Shown: positions 37,036 through 47,104, counted from the stretch's first letter. The stretch: DNA of 64,000 bases from Laspinema palackyanum D2c (GCF_025370875.1 NZ_JAMXFD010000005.1:124001-188000); one strand, 5' to 3'. Program-made: numbers and translations. Notes: generated by a model not told the origin, from the letters alone.

Positions 37036-37863
37036 ATGGGATTAAATATTGGAATTATTGGCTGTGGTTATGTGGGTACGGCGGTGGCACGGCGATGGCG
37101 GGAGGATGGACATAGTATAACCGCGACCACAACCCGGGGCGATCGCCTGGAGGAACTCGAACAGGTGGCGCAACAGGTGGTGGTGCTCCAGGGGAATGAT
37201 TCCCAGGCCCTAGCATCGATGGTCCAAAATCAAGATGTGATCCTGTTAAGCGTCGCGCCTCCCAGGGGGGGGGATTATCAAGAAACCTATCTGGAGACGG
37301 CGAAGACCCTGGTGCGGGTGTTGCAGCAATCCCCCAGAGTTCAGCAGGTCATTTATACCAGTAGCTCGTCGGTATATGGGGACCACCAGGGGGAATGGGT
37401 GGATGAAACTACCCCCGTGGCACCGGGGAATCAAAATGCCTCGGTGTTAGCTCAGACGGAGGAGGTTTTGCTAACCGCCCAAAGCGATCGCCTGAATGTC
37501 TGTATTCTGCGGTTGGCGGGAATTTATGGACCTGAGCGTGAACTGTTGAAAATTTTTAGCCGCTTTGCAGGCACGACTCGTCCCGGGACTGGGGAATATT
37601 GGAGTAATTGGGTTCATTTAGAGGACATTGTAGAGGCGATCGCCTTGGTCTGTCGTCAGCGTTGCGCGGGTATTTACAATCTGGTGAATGATGCCCCCCA
37701 GCCGATGCGCCAACTGATGGATCGTCTCTGCGATCTCCACAATCTGGCTCCCATTTCCTGGGACCCCTCGGTTCCCTTGGAGCGTTCTTATCATCTCAGG
37801 CTCTCGAATCAGAAACTGAAACGGACCGGGTTTGAATTGCGCTATCCAGAAACCCTGCTATAG
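37036..37863 (+). CDS. NAD-dependent epimerase-like protein (YeeZ type)
   Basis: The 275-residue protein is an atypical extended short-chain dehydrogenase. The Rossmann motif is IIGCGYVGTAVARRW at the N-terminus. The segment YTSSSSVYGDHQGEWVDETT holds the active-site region; the usual YxxxK appears modified, as the alignment to QNASVLAQTEEVL shows no Tyr or Lys. LRLAGIYGPERELL and NWVHLEDIVEAI are family marks. Members of the YeeZ group are predicted reductases or epimerases of unknown substrate, and several lack the catalytic pair, so this may bind NAD(P) without acting as an ordinary epimerase. Confidence 0.85.
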   Translation: MGLNIGIIGCGYVGTAVARRWREDGHSITATTTRGDRLEELEQVAQQVVVLQGNDSQALASMVQNQDVILLSVAPPRGGDYQETYLETAKTLVRVLQQSPRVQQVIYTSSSSVYGDHQGEWVDETTPVAPGNQNASVLAQTEEVLLTAQSDRLNVCILRLAGIYGPERELLKIFSRFAGTTRPGTGEYWSNWVHLEDIVEAIALVCRQRCAGIYNLVNDAPQPMRQLMDRLCDLHNLAPISWDPSVPLERSYHLRLSNQKLKRTGFELRYPETLL

Positions 37864-38000
37864 CGCCAGGGGGCGATCGACCCCCGCCCAGAAGATATCC
37901 AGAATGCAGGAGACACGCTCGCAATATCTGAAACGGCGTGTCTCTGAACAACATAAATTTTTTCTAACCCAGGTAAATCATTAATAGCCTATCTAATGCC

Positions 38001-38222
38001 TTATGCAATACTGCGAACCTCACGTTGGGATTGTCGAGCGGACCTAGAGGAAATCGTGGAAAGATCGATTAAACGTTCTAGCTGCTGTACGCGCTGACGA
38101 GGTTGCACGACCATTGCAGCCAGATCCGGCATTTCTTGCCAGCAATGGGGGCAGAACCAATAAACACCACTCTGACGAGCGTGGCGGAGTAAAGCACTAG
38201 AGCAGCAAGGGCAATTGTTCAT
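38001..38222 (-). CDS. Small zinc-ribbon-like protein
   Basis: The 73-residue protein starts NNCPCCSSALL and has WFCPHCWQEMP about 20 residues later, so two CxxC knuckles form a zinc ribbon. The C-terminal half (RQRVQQLERLIDLSTISSRS) is helical. No family name is recognised, but the spacing is like small cyanobacterial zinc-finger proteins. It may bind nucleic acid or partner proteins. A poor ribosome site precedes the ATG. It is followed 115 bases upstream by another small gene on the same strand. Confidence 0.75.
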   Translation of the reverse strand: MNNCPCCSSALLRHARQSGVYWFCPHCWQEMPDLAAMVVQPRQRVQQLERLIDLSTISSRSARQSQREVRSIA

Positions 38223-38337
38223 GATTTTTAAACCTGTTTGAGAATAGAAGAAAAGTCAGTAGAAACTTGTAAGGAGAAATGTGCTGTTCTTAAAATCTTC
38301 CGTGATTTTACGGAGGAAACTCGGGGGCTGACTCGGG

Positions 38338-38565
38338 TTAATTTCCACCCAGACGGCCTGCTTTAGAAAGGTAAAATTTATCTAAACTGAGGACGAGTCC
38401 AATAATGAATAACTGCACTAGCCAAGGGGCCAAAGCGAATCCCCAAATAAAGCAAACCACCGCTGTTAAAGCTGCTAGTACAAATGGAACATCAGCCGAA
38501 GCTCTTAAGTAAATCCATACAGAGCCAATCGAGATGGTTAAGAGGGTTAGGTAGGCGGCGGGCAT
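38338..38565 (-). CDS. Small two-helix membrane protein
   Basis: The 75-residue protein has two predicted membrane helices (YLTLLTISIGSVWIYL and PFVLAALTAVVCFIWGFALA, with VQLFIIGLVLSL possibly a third) and a short basic tail. No family is recognised. It lies upstream of the zinc-ribbon gene on the same strand. Function unknown; composition and an ATG start with a plausible upstream region support a real gene. Confidence 0.65.
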   Translation of the reverse strand: MPAAYLTLLTISIGSVWIYLRASADVPFVLAALTAVVCFIWGFALAPWLVQLFIIGLVLSLDKFYLSKAGRLGGN

Positions 38566-39949
38566 GGCTAGGGACTCCTGGCAGTTATCGTTAGGACAGT
38601 CCGAGCTGAATTAAGCTCTATGATTGAAGTTAAAGCAAGAATGTGAAGATACCGTGAAGATACAGGAAAAAAATGGAGATTTTTTTATTTTTTTTTGAGC
38701 CAACCATTTTTCGCCCGGGTTGAGGACTTTTTTCCCTCTTTTTCGCCGTCATAGCCCTAGACAACTCGGAAGATTTCCAGGAGGGATCGCAGAGGATCGG
38801 CTGAGAATCCAGGGTAACTCAGATGATAACGGGTCAATCCCCTCCCTTTTCTAATAACCGGCTTTCCCTTGCCTGGGTTAATAAAAATTGATAAATCATC
38901 GCGATTTAATCTATCTAAAGGATGATTTTAAGGTTTGCCAAATCAAGGATTAAAAATGGCCAGGGTTTAAGTGGCCGTAAAGCCTCGCTTCCGGGATCAA
39001 TTGACCCTGATTTATCGGGCCGTAACCAGATTAGCGGGCTTTTGCCATCGGGTGGTTCAGGGAATTCACGGCGCTAATTGTTATAGAAAAACGGCGGGAG
39101 GCTATTTATAGAGGGCAGAAGGGGAAGAACGGTAAAAAGGGGAAAGCTCTAGGGGGATTTTCTTGTCAATGGTGTAACCCCGGGTACAGAAACCATGCGA
39201 TCCCCGGACCGATGGAGTGATGAGGGTAAAGAAGGTCTTTCCCCCTCCTGACTAGATAGGGCATCTTGCCGCAGTTGGGTATTAAGAAAGCCCGGATCAA
39301 TGCCCTATAAAAAGGCATGGGGAAAGCTCAGCGGCAGGACGAATCTGTTCCGGTTGAGAGCCCTTGTCAAATGCCAGCAAGGGTCACTATCGTAGTCCTA
39401 AATCGGTTGGAGAAACGCTCTCTAGTTGCAACTCTCCTCTCGGGTTTGGATTCCCCGAAAGGGGGCTTCACTCCTGGGGGACTGGGTTACAAATCATTGA
39501 AAATTGCGATAGAGGGCATCTAAGCGAATGGGAGAATTCGGCAAGGCGGAGTGGGAGGATCTTGCTCCCTAGTCATTTTTCCTGATCAGCAGTAGGGAAG
39601 AAGATGCTCCCACGGATGAATTTTATCGCCATCATGATTGAGACTCGCTACCTAGAGGGATGCCGCCACTCCCTAATAGGCTCCCGAGAGTTTACTCCAA
39701 TGAATTCATCGGAATTTATTTAGGGTTTAGGATTGTTGTTGGGGTGAAAAAATGAGGGGTTCAGATTAGGACCCCCTAGAATAGTGGGTAAAAATTGATG
39801 AGTCCAGGGGGAGCGGCGGGGGATAAACCTTGAATTTTCCTTGGGTATCATGTAGAGCGCAAAAAATTCCCCCTTCCCTCATGAGCGGCCTGGGGTTGGG
39901 GGTAAAAATTGTTAGAGCTAAAGGGGATTAAAACTGCCAATTCCTCCTC
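38566..39949. other. Longest gene-free region in the window
   Basis: Almost 1.4 kb with no supported gene. It has a direct duplication GTGAAGATAC at about 38643-38664, a poly-T run at about 38682-38696, short G-rich hairpins at 39170-39300 and the double hairpin at 39551-39613. Small plus-strand open frames at 39317-39585 overlap one another and lack ribosome sites. A non-coding RNA is possible but not shown. Confidence 0.4.
39551..39613. repeat. GGGAGCA/TGCTCCC double-hairpin repeat, copy 2
   Basis: GTGGGAGGATCTTGCTCCCT (39551-39570) and AGGGAAGAAGATGCTCCCAC (39594-39613) form an imperfect inverted repeat. Both arms match the arms at 17248-17297, and similarity continues downstream (GAATTTTATCGCCATCATGA against GAATTCTATTGTGATCAGGA). 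This is a second, more diverged member of the family. Confidence 0.65.
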
Positions 39950-40201
39950 TTACAGGTCATTGGCGATGGTGAGTTCAGTCGGTTGACAGCGGTGAATGTA
40001 GACAGCAAATCCTTGAGCACCTTCACTTTCGAGATCCTCAAGGTAGCCCCCTTTATAGCCCTCGGCTTCTTTGGCACTCATAAAGGGACCAAAGTAGTAA
40101 GTGCAAGTTGGTTCGGCGGTAACGATTTCAATCCACCAAGCAATTCCCAGCTTTTCCAAATAAGAAGTAAAAGCTTGTTCAATCGTTTCTGCTATTTTCA
40201 T
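39950..40201 (-). CDS. DUF1816 family small cyanobacterial protein
   Basis: The 83-residue protein has the DUF1816 core: WWIEIVTAEPTCTYYFGPF, SAKEAEGYKGGYLEDLESEG and a closing C-terminal QPTELTI. DUF1816 proteins are small, cyanobacterial and sometimes near phycobilisome or stress genes; their function is unknown. I take the ATG at 40201, with GGAG eight bases upstream, over the TTG one codon earlier. It is a single-gene unit 133 bases from the end of the receiver gene. Confidence 0.9.
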   Translation of the reverse strand: MKIAETIEQAFTSYLEKLGIAWWIEIVTAEPTCTYYFGPFMSAKEAEGYKGGYLEDLESEGAQGFAVYIHRCQPTELTIANDL

Positions 40202-40336
40202 CAAGGTGCTCCGCGAGATGTGGTTCTATACTTATGAAGGTGATTGTACGCAAAAAAGAATTTACGAACCGCTCATCGGGACACATTTTAAAACATAATG
40301 ATAAAGAAGTGGTGAATCAATCGGGGATAGGGGAGA

Positions 40337-40717
40337 TTAGGGTTCCCAACCGAGAGCTGAGGCCACCTGAGCGGCTAGATTCATGGGTTCAAACGGCTTG
40401 GCAATCACCGAGTTGACCCCCAGTTCTGAAAAGCGGCGTTGATCGGCATAAAGCACTTTTGCGGTGAGCAAAATTACTGGAATTTGTTGGGTTGAGGGAT
40501 TAGCCTGGAGTTTTTTAAACGTAGCAGGGCCATCCATATCTGGCATCATCACATCCAAGAGAATCGCATCCGGCTGTTTGGCTTCAGCGACCTGGAGTCC
40601 CTCATGACCGGAACTGGCGGTGAGCACTTCCCAGCCTCCAACCATTTCCAGGCTGAGTTGAGCCACTTCCCGGATATCGTCTTCATCATCAATCACTAAA
40701 ATTCGTTTCAAACTCAC
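40337..40717 (-). CDS. CheY-like single-domain response regulator
   Basis: The 126-residue protein is a lone receiver domain. The acidic pair is in VIDDEDD, the phospho-acceptor Asp in LLDVMMPDMDG, the Thr in ILLTAK and the Lys in AKPFEP. There is no output domain, so it acts by protein contact or as a phosphorelay carrier. It starts at GTG with AGGAGG six bases upstream. It lies 411 bases downstream of the giant kinase gene on the same strand and is the natural candidate partner, although the gap means a shared transcript is not certain. Confidence 0.93.
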   Translation of the reverse strand: MSLKRILVIDDEDDIREVAQLSLEMVGGWEVLTASSGHEGLQVAEAKQPDAILLDVMMPDMDGPATFKKLQANPSTQQIPVILLTAKVLYADQRRFSELGVNSVIAKPFEPMNLAAQVASALGWEP

Positions 40718-41128
40718 GCAAACCTCCTGAAAAAAATGGACGCCCTAACAGGGACGAACCGGAACGAAACATTAAAAATGATACAGGGAAGAAATATCTT
40801 TGAGCTTGAGTTTTCCAGTTATCGGAGAAAACTCCGACAATATCGGGACATCATCACAGGATTGCTTCCTTTCGCCCGAAGATTTAAGAGACAATGTAGC
40901 CGATTGCGCCAGGACGAGAGTAAAAGATGATCAGGCATTCGCTGAGGGTTCCGTTGGGAATCCCTGAACTGGCGATCGCCGGAATGCCTTTATGGGGGAA
41001 ACAGCTTCTCTATTTTAACGGGGAAGAGTTCACCCACCGGCCAACTTGCGGCTTTTCAGGGATCCCTCGAACTCGCCAAGCGATCGCCTCTCCCACCCAG
41101 ACAGAGGGAGTGCCAAGATTCAGTAGAA
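40718..41128. other. Intergenic region between the giant kinase and the receiver gene
   Basis: About 410 bases without a supported gene. A perfect hairpin TCGGAG-AAAA-CTCCGA lies at 40822-40837. Small plus-strand open frames here have no ribosome site. Confidence 0.4.
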
Positions 41129-44100
41129 TCACGATCGCGGTTTCAATCGCGCAATCACCTCAACAATCGGCGCGGAGGTAGACGAGTTAGCCCTCGGGTT
41201 GGGGTGGGCGGGTCCCAGATGATCCTGAGGCAACCGTTCTTCCCGGCGATCGCCTGATTCTACCGCAATCCCTAAGTCCTGGGTAGCGGCCCCCGTCAAA
41301 TCGCAATTTTCCTCCCCTGAGTCAGAATTTGGCCGTTCCACCGGCAGAGTGAAATAGAACGAACTGCCCTCACCGACGACACTTTCTACCCAAATCTGCC
41401 CACCGTGATGTTCCACAATACTGCGACAAATCGCTAAACCCAACCCAGTCCCCCCCTTCTTGCGAGAATCCGAGGCATCAACTTGTTGGAAGCGTTCAAA
41501 AATTGTCTCTAGTTTATCCCGAGGAATACCCCGTCCCTGATCTTTAATCTGAAACAGCACTTCCGGACTCTGTGAAGCGAGGAAATCCGGATCTCCGGCA
41601 GAAGTGAGAGAGGCGGACAACCAGACCTGACCCCCTTCGGAGGAGAACTTCAGCGCATTACTCAGCAAATTGGTCAAGACTTGAAAAATGCGATCGGGAT
41701 CCGCCCACAGTTGCACCGGAATGGGGTTAACACAGATGGTGACCCCCGCCTTATCCGCCATTGTCCGCATGGCATCTGCGGCTAAGATGGTCAAATCAGC
41801 AGCATTGCACCACTGCTCAACCATCGTCACTTTACCCGACTGGATGCGCTCTAAATCCAAAATGTCATTAATCAAGCGTACTAGGCGATCGGTATTCGAC
41901 ACCGCAATCTGTAACATTCGCCCTGCCTTTTCCGGATAAGACTCCAGCAGTCCATTCGCCAGCAGACCCAAAGACCCGCGAATCGAAGTCAAAGGCGTTC
42001 GCAGTTCGTGACTCACCACCGAAATGAATTCATCCTTCATCCGTTCCACCCCCTGACGTTCCGTAATATCCTTGAAGGTGAGGACCGCCCCTTTGATTTC
42101 ATTTTGTTCTTGAATTGGGGTCGTGATATATTCCACGGGAAAGCTCGTGCCATCCTTGCGCCAAAACACCGCTGTGCCGTGATGAACTGACCCATCGGAA
42201 ATTGCCGCATAGAGTGGAGGAGCTAAAGAGTCTCCACCCCCATCGCGAGGATCACCCAAGTCCTGGGCCAGAAAGTTGGATCCCAAAATCATCGTCAACG
42301 GTGCGCCCAACAATTCCCCCATCGAATATCCCAACATTTTTGTAGCAGCGGGATTGATAAAAGTGGTATTGCCGCGAATATCCATGCCGCAGATGCCTTC
42401 TCCGGCGGAATTTAAAATCAACTCATTTTGATGGCGCAGACGTTCCAGGGAATCCTCAACGCGCTTGAGGTCCGTCACATCCCGGGCGATCGTCGAAACC
42501 CCGGTAATCCGACCTGCGGCATCTTTAATCGGAGAAATGGTCAGGGACACATAGATCGGCGAGCCCTCTTTCTTCAAATGCACCGTTTCATAATGGTCAA
42601 TACTCGACCCTTGGCGAATTCCTTCCAACAGGCGTAACTCGCTTTCTTGGCGATCGGGCAAAATCAAAATTGAAATCGATCGCCCCTTCACTTCCTCGGC
42701 AGTATAGCCATAAATTCTCTGAGCACCGGCATTCCAGCTTAAAATCATCCCATCTAAGGTCTTGCCAATAATCGCATCATCGGACGACTCCACAATGGAA
42801 GCCAGACGCAGACGTTCCTCCTCCACCTGTTTGCGTTCCGTCACATCCCGCCCAATCACGACTAATCCTTTGCGACTGCCATCGCTGTGAAACAGTGGCA
42901 CTTTTAGGGTATCTAAAACCACCTCAGAGCCATCAGGAACGGGAATCACTTCTTCTTTATGGGAGAGAATCCCATGTTTCCACGCCTCCTCATCGGACAG
43001 TTCGCACTCCAAAAACGCCTCGCGATAAAACGAGTTCAACTCTGCAATCTCGGCATCGGTTTTCCCTTGATAATCCAAATTTGCCATGTCAAAGATTTTC
43101 AGGATGGCTTGGTTGGCTTCTAACCAAGCCCCGCGACCATCTTTAAAACAGATGGCATCCGGCATGGCATTAATTAAGGTTCGCAATTGATCTTCACTTT
43201 CTCGCAAGGCGGCCTCAGTCTGTTTACGGTCGGTAATATCGGTTAAGACACAGATCGACCCGACTCGTTGATTGTTTTCGTCGGTCACTGCATCGGCGCG
43301 CAGCCAGATTGAAATCGTATTGAGGGTACTGCGATCGATTCCTAGGGGTAAGACAAAGGACCGATGAGTTTGCCCGCGCATCAGCACTTCTGAACTCCAA
43401 CTATTTCCCTGGTGAATGAGATTAAACACTTCTTGACCCAAGGAGGAATCGGCAAATAAAGAGGGCAGTCCACCGGCGTGATTGAGTTCTTCAACGGTGC
43501 ATTCAAATAAATCTAAAAAGGCGCGGTTATGATAGATGGCCTGCCCGGTAATATCGATGGTTAGGACTGCATCACTGGTACTTTCGACTGCTTGGGTGAC
43601 GCGGATTAAGGCTTGCTGGGCTTGTTCTCGTCGGGAGATTTCGGTTCTTAACCGTTCGTTGATCCGCTGGAGTTCGGCAGTCCGTTCCGCCACCAGTTCT
43701 TCGAGGTGGTTGCGGTAGAGTCGGAGTTCTTCTTCCGCTTGTTTGCGCTCGGTGATATCCTCGACTAAGCCGATCGCAAATTGCCAGCAGTTTTGAGTAT
43801 CTCGAATCGAAGAGACACTCAGGCGGACCCAGACGCAGTGACCTTGAGCATGGATGTAGCGTTTTTCCAGTTGGTAGCGATCGCGCTCACCGGCGAGCAG
43901 TTCCTGAAACAGTTGTCGGCTGGTGGGCAGGTCCTGGGGATAAGTAATCGAATCAAAGCTGAAGTCGCGCAACTGAGCGTGACTATACCCCAACATCCCC
44001 TGGAGTGCCGGGTTGGTTTGCAGAAATCGTCCTTCTAAATCGGTGATTTTCATCCCGATCGCCGCCCCCTCGAAGATGGTGCGGAATCGATGTTCACTCT

Positions 44101-46297
44101 CGCGCAGGGCTTCTTCTGCTTGTTTGCGTTCGGTGATATCCCGGCAGGTATAAAGCAGGGTTCCCCGTTCGATCTCCACGGGTTTGACGCTCACCAGTAA
44201 GGTCCTGGGGTTCCCTTGTTTATCCATGATGGTCCGTTCTAGGTTGTGAATTTCCCCTAGACGATCCAGTTCCTCTTCTCCTGCAAACAGGTGATCGCCG
44301 AGTAGGTGGCTAATATGGCCCCATTGTTGGGCTTCTTCTACGGAATAGTCACAGATGAAGCGCACTGCGGGACTGATATAGGTCAGCGCCCCATTGCGAT
44401 CGGTGATAAATACGGCTTCGGAGATATTGCTCAGGGTGATCCGGTGGAGTTCCTCGCTGGCGCGTAAGGCAGCCTCCATCCGCTTGCGATCGCTCAAATC
44501 CCGGGCCACGGTGAGCAGGTTTAAGATGCCGTTGTTTTCCCATAAGGGGGTGGCGGCTAATTCCACGGGCACGATGGTCCCATCGACGCGCAAAAACTGT
44601 TGTTCGATAAAGGGAACGGCTTGATGTTCAGTTAAAATTTGCTCAATTCGTTCCTCCACCAGGGCGCGTTTGTCTGGATGCACGAAATCCAGCAGGGGTA
44701 ACCCCACCAAGGCGGACGGGGTGCTGGCCCCGAGGAGTTTAGCTCCGGCGGTGTTAATAAAGTCGATTTTGCCGCAACTGTGGACGATTATGGCTTCTGG
44801 GGAGAGTTCAACTAACCGACGGTAACGCTCCTCGCTTTTGGCGAGGGCGGATTCGGCTTTTTGGCGTTCGGCGCGATCGCGCAGGGCGACGATGCCGTAG
44901 GCGAGGTCATTGGCGAGTTCTCCTAAGAGTTCCACTTCGGCAATATCAAAGGCATTGGCAGTTCCTGAATAAATCCGCAGGGAACCAAAGGTTTTGTCTT
45001 TGCCAATCAGGGGTAGGGCAATGGTGGAGTGCAACCCTTGGTTGAGGGCCAATTCTCGCCAGGGGGCAAAACTAGGGTCGGTTTGGATATTCTGCACCAA
45101 GCAATATTTACCCGTCTGAATGCAGGTGCGGGTCATGCCTCCACCTTCGGGGTGCGGTTTCCAGGATGCCTGGATTTGTTGTAAATACTCCTGGGCATCT
45201 CCGGCGAAGGCAGCGGGTTGCAGGGGTCGTTGTTGTCCTGATTGCGCCGGTTCTTCCGCTTCAGATAAGGCGACCCAAGCGAGTCGATAGCCCCCGGTTT
45301 CGACGATGATCCGGCAGATCTCGTGGAGGAGTTCGGATTCTGACGGGGCCCGGACCATGACTTGATTGCATTCCCATATCGTGGTGAGGGCACGGTTGAG
45401 GGAACAGAGTTCCATTTCTACGGCTTTGCGATCGCTCAGATCATGGGCAATCACGGAAAATCCCACTAATTGTCCCTGAGCGTCTTGCAATGCCGAGAGG
45501 GTGATATTGGCCCAAAACCGCGTTCCATTCCGTCGCCTGCGCCATCCTTCATCTTCACATTGTCCCGCTGTAGCGACGAGTTGGAGTTCTTGCTGGGGTT
45601 TGCCTGTGGCAATATCTTCCTGGGGATAAAAACAGGAGAAGTGATGGCCGATAATTTCAGTGGAGGAATAGCCTAGCAGTCTCTGTGCACCGCGATTCCA
45701 ACTGGCAATCCTTCCGCTTGAATCTAGCAGAAAAATGGCGTAGTCACGGATTTCTTCTACAAAGGAGCGGAAGAGTTGATCGTTTTGTTGTTGGTGGCGT
45801 TGTAAATGGGGGATGCAGGCGATCGGGGATTCCCGTTGCTCGGGGAGATGGGCCGCCCAAATGGCAGGGGACTCTCGATGGCGATCCCAAAGGCTGGCGC
45901 TCAAGAGTTTTTCGACTCTCCAGAAGAGTTCTTCGGGCTGGATCGGTGCGGCGATCGCATCGTCATATCTCCTGATTCCAAGGGTTTGCTCCCCAGTTGC
46001 ACCTTCTTCCCCTGGATGGGATGGCAACATTCCCCACTCTCCCGGGTGAATCACCAGCAACAGGGGAAATTCCTGAGCTTGGCAGGGGTTTCCCCTTTCC
46101 CAAAACCCCTGGTAAGCTTCCAACCCGAGGCGATCGCCAATGCACAAGTCTAGGCGATTCCAGCTTCGGTGGACTTCACCCGCCACCCTCTCCACCAGGT
46201 TTGGCTCTCCCGTTATGACTTGGTAATGTTGTCCTAACTGCTGGATGAGCAGGTGACGGGTTTGTGGTTCCTCAATTAGGAGCAAAATGCAGTTCAT
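41129..46297 (-). CDS. Giant multi-PAS sensor histidine kinase
   Basis: This 1722-residue soluble kinase has a degenerate receiver-like N-terminus (NCILLLIEEPQTRHLLIQQL, about 1-135). About eight PAS domains follow, several ending in the DI(T/S)(D/E)RK signature (HDLSDRK, RDLSDRK, RDITERK, EDITERK, TDITDRK, RDVTERK, KDITERQ). A GAF domain at about 320-480 sits after the first PAS. A coiled coil (HLEELVAERTAELQRINERL) divides the array. HisKA has His1430 in SHELRTPL, and HATPase_c has N-box LSNALKF, G1 DQGRGI, F-box FERFQQ and G2 GTGLGL. The tail is disordered. There is no transmembrane segment, so ligands must be intracellular or bound cofactors. A CheY-like gene lies downstream. Confidence 0.95.
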   Translation of the reverse strand: MNCILLLIEEPQTRHLLIQQLGQHYQVITGEPNLVERVAGEVHRSWNRLDLCIGDRLGLEAYQGFWERGNPCQAQEFPLLLVIHPGEWGMLPSHPGEEGATGEQTLGIRRYDDAIAAPIQPEELFWRVEKLLSASLWDRHRESPAIWAAHLPEQRESPIACIPHLQRHQQQNDQLFRSFVEEIRDYAIFLLDSSGRIASWNRGAQRLLGYSSTEIIGHHFSCFYPQEDIATGKPQQELQLVATAGQCEDEGWRRRRNGTRFWANITLSALQDAQGQLVGFSVIAHDLSDRKAVEMELCSLNRALTTIWECNQVMVRAPSESELLHEICRIIVETGGYRLAWVALSEAEEPAQSGQQRPLQPAAFAGDAQEYLQQIQASWKPHPEGGGMTRTCIQTGKYCLVQNIQTDPSFAPWRELALNQGLHSTIALPLIGKDKTFGSLRIYSGTANAFDIAEVELLGELANDLAYGIVALRDRAERQKAESALAKSEERYRRLVELSPEAIIVHSCGKIDFINTAGAKLLGASTPSALVGLPLLDFVHPDKRALVEERIEQILTEHQAVPFIEQQFLRVDGTIVPVELAATPLWENNGILNLLTVARDLSDRKRMEAALRASEELHRITLSNISEAVFITDRNGALTYISPAVRFICDYSVEEAQQWGHISHLLGDHLFAGEEELDRLGEIHNLERTIMDKQGNPRTLLVSVKPVEIERGTLLYTCRDITERKQAEEALRESEHRFRTIFEGAAIGMKITDLEGRFLQTNPALQGMLGYSHAQLRDFSFDSITYPQDLPTSRQLFQELLAGERDRYQLEKRYIHAQGHCVWVRLSVSSIRDTQNCWQFAIGLVEDITERKQAEEELRLYRNHLEELVAERTAELQRINERLRTEISRREQAQQALIRVTQAVESTSDAVLTIDITGQAIYHNRAFLDLFECTVEELNHAGGLPSLFADSSLGQEVFNLIHQGNSWSSEVLMRGQTHRSFVLPLGIDRSTLNTISIWLRADAVTDENNQRVGSICVLTDITDRKQTEAALRESEDQLRTLINAMPDAICFKDGRGAWLEANQAILKIFDMANLDYQGKTDAEIAELNSFYREAFLECELSDEEAWKHGILSHKEEVIPVPDGSEVVLDTLKVPLFHSDGSRKGLVVIGRDVTERKQVEEERLRLASIVESSDDAIIGKTLDGMILSWNAGAQRIYGYTAEEVKGRSISILILPDRQESELRLLEGIRQGSSIDHYETVHLKKEGSPIYVSLTISPIKDAAGRITGVSTIARDVTDLKRVEDSLERLRHQNELILNSAGEGICGMDIRGNTTFINPAATKMLGYSMGELLGAPLTMILGSNFLAQDLGDPRDGGGDSLAPPLYAAISDGSVHHGTAVFWRKDGTSFPVEYITTPIQEQNEIKGAVLTFKDITERQGVERMKDEFISVVSHELRTPLTSIRGSLGLLANGLLESYPEKAGRMLQIAVSNTDRLVRLINDILDLERIQSGKVTMVEQWCNAADLTILAADAMRTMADKAGVTICVNPIPVQLWADPDRIFQVLTNLLSNALKFSSEGGQVWLSASLTSAGDPDFLASQSPEVLFQIKDQGRGIPRDKLETIFERFQQVDASDSRKKGGTGLGLAICRSIVEHHGGQIWVESVVGEGSSFYFTLPVERPNSDSGEENCDLTGAATQDLGIAVESGDRREERLPQDHLGPAHPNPRANSSTSAPIVEVIARLKPRS

Positions 46298-47104
46298 AAT
46301 TCACCCTTGTGGTTGCAGCTCCGTCTATCATTATGGTTCATCACAGCGTCGGAGAATGGAGCGTTCTTCGGCAGATGGCCTCCCTGGTTTCCTCTCTACC
46401 CCAGTTGATCTTGGGTCTATAGAAGTTCTTTCACCCCTGGATCCGGTGCGATTTCCCTCCTGCTGTTTCCTGGCCCAAATTGCTCAGTATTCACCCCTGG
46501 GCGATCGCATTTTGGGGTGTTGGGGTTTGGGTTGACCCCGGCTCTATTTTTCCGACTCTTTCCTTAATTAAATAGATATCTCTATATATTTAGCTTAAAT
46601 CATTCTTCTAAGGATGAAACGCACCTGGCCCCCCATGTTTTCAAAAAGAGCGGGGCGCAGAATTTTCCAAGGAATTTACAAGGGCGCTCACTCCCTCTAA
46701 AGGATGAGATTCGCCACTTTCAGCCCAGGGTCGGGGTTATGTATTTTTACGGGTGGGTGCGATTTAGAAGGTTAAGTTTTGATAAGTTTTGATAAGTTTT
46801 GATAAGTTCAAAAGGGAGTATGTAAATTGTTGGTTATTTGGTCTTTATTAGACTAATTTCTAATCCAGGCTTTGTCAAGTCATCCCCCCTGTAGGGATTG
46901 GCCCCGGTCATTTTTTTCCACAACCGCTCAAAGAGGCGCTGTCCCTGTCGCCTCCCGGTTGAGGCGATCGCCTTGTTCTGGAAATTGTTAATTTTTCTAA
47001 AAATATGTAGAGTTTTTTTCCGTTTCCCTGGCCTGATGGGAGGGTTCGACCCCCTACTATTGGGGCAGGGGGCAAGTCCCAAAAAGTAGAAAGCACCTCT
47101 AAAA
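46298..47104. other. Intergenic region upstream of the giant kinase
   Basis: About 800 bases without a supported gene. It includes the kinase promoter and the 10-base tandem repeat at 46774-46808. A T-arm-like GGTTCGACCCCC at about 47044 is not part of a tRNA fold. Confidence 0.4.
46774..46808. repeat. AAGTTTTGAT 10-bp tandem repeat
   Basis: Three and a half perfect copies of AAGTTTTGAT run head to tail. The 10-base period keeps the A/T tracts on one face of the helix, which would bend DNA. It lies about 300 bases from the 3' end of dacB and 480 bases upstream of the giant kinase start. Confidence 0.85.

Noticed and set aside
47041-47060. tRNA T-arm-like GGTTCGACCCCC
   Set aside because: No acceptor stem, D-arm or anticodon arm could be placed around it.
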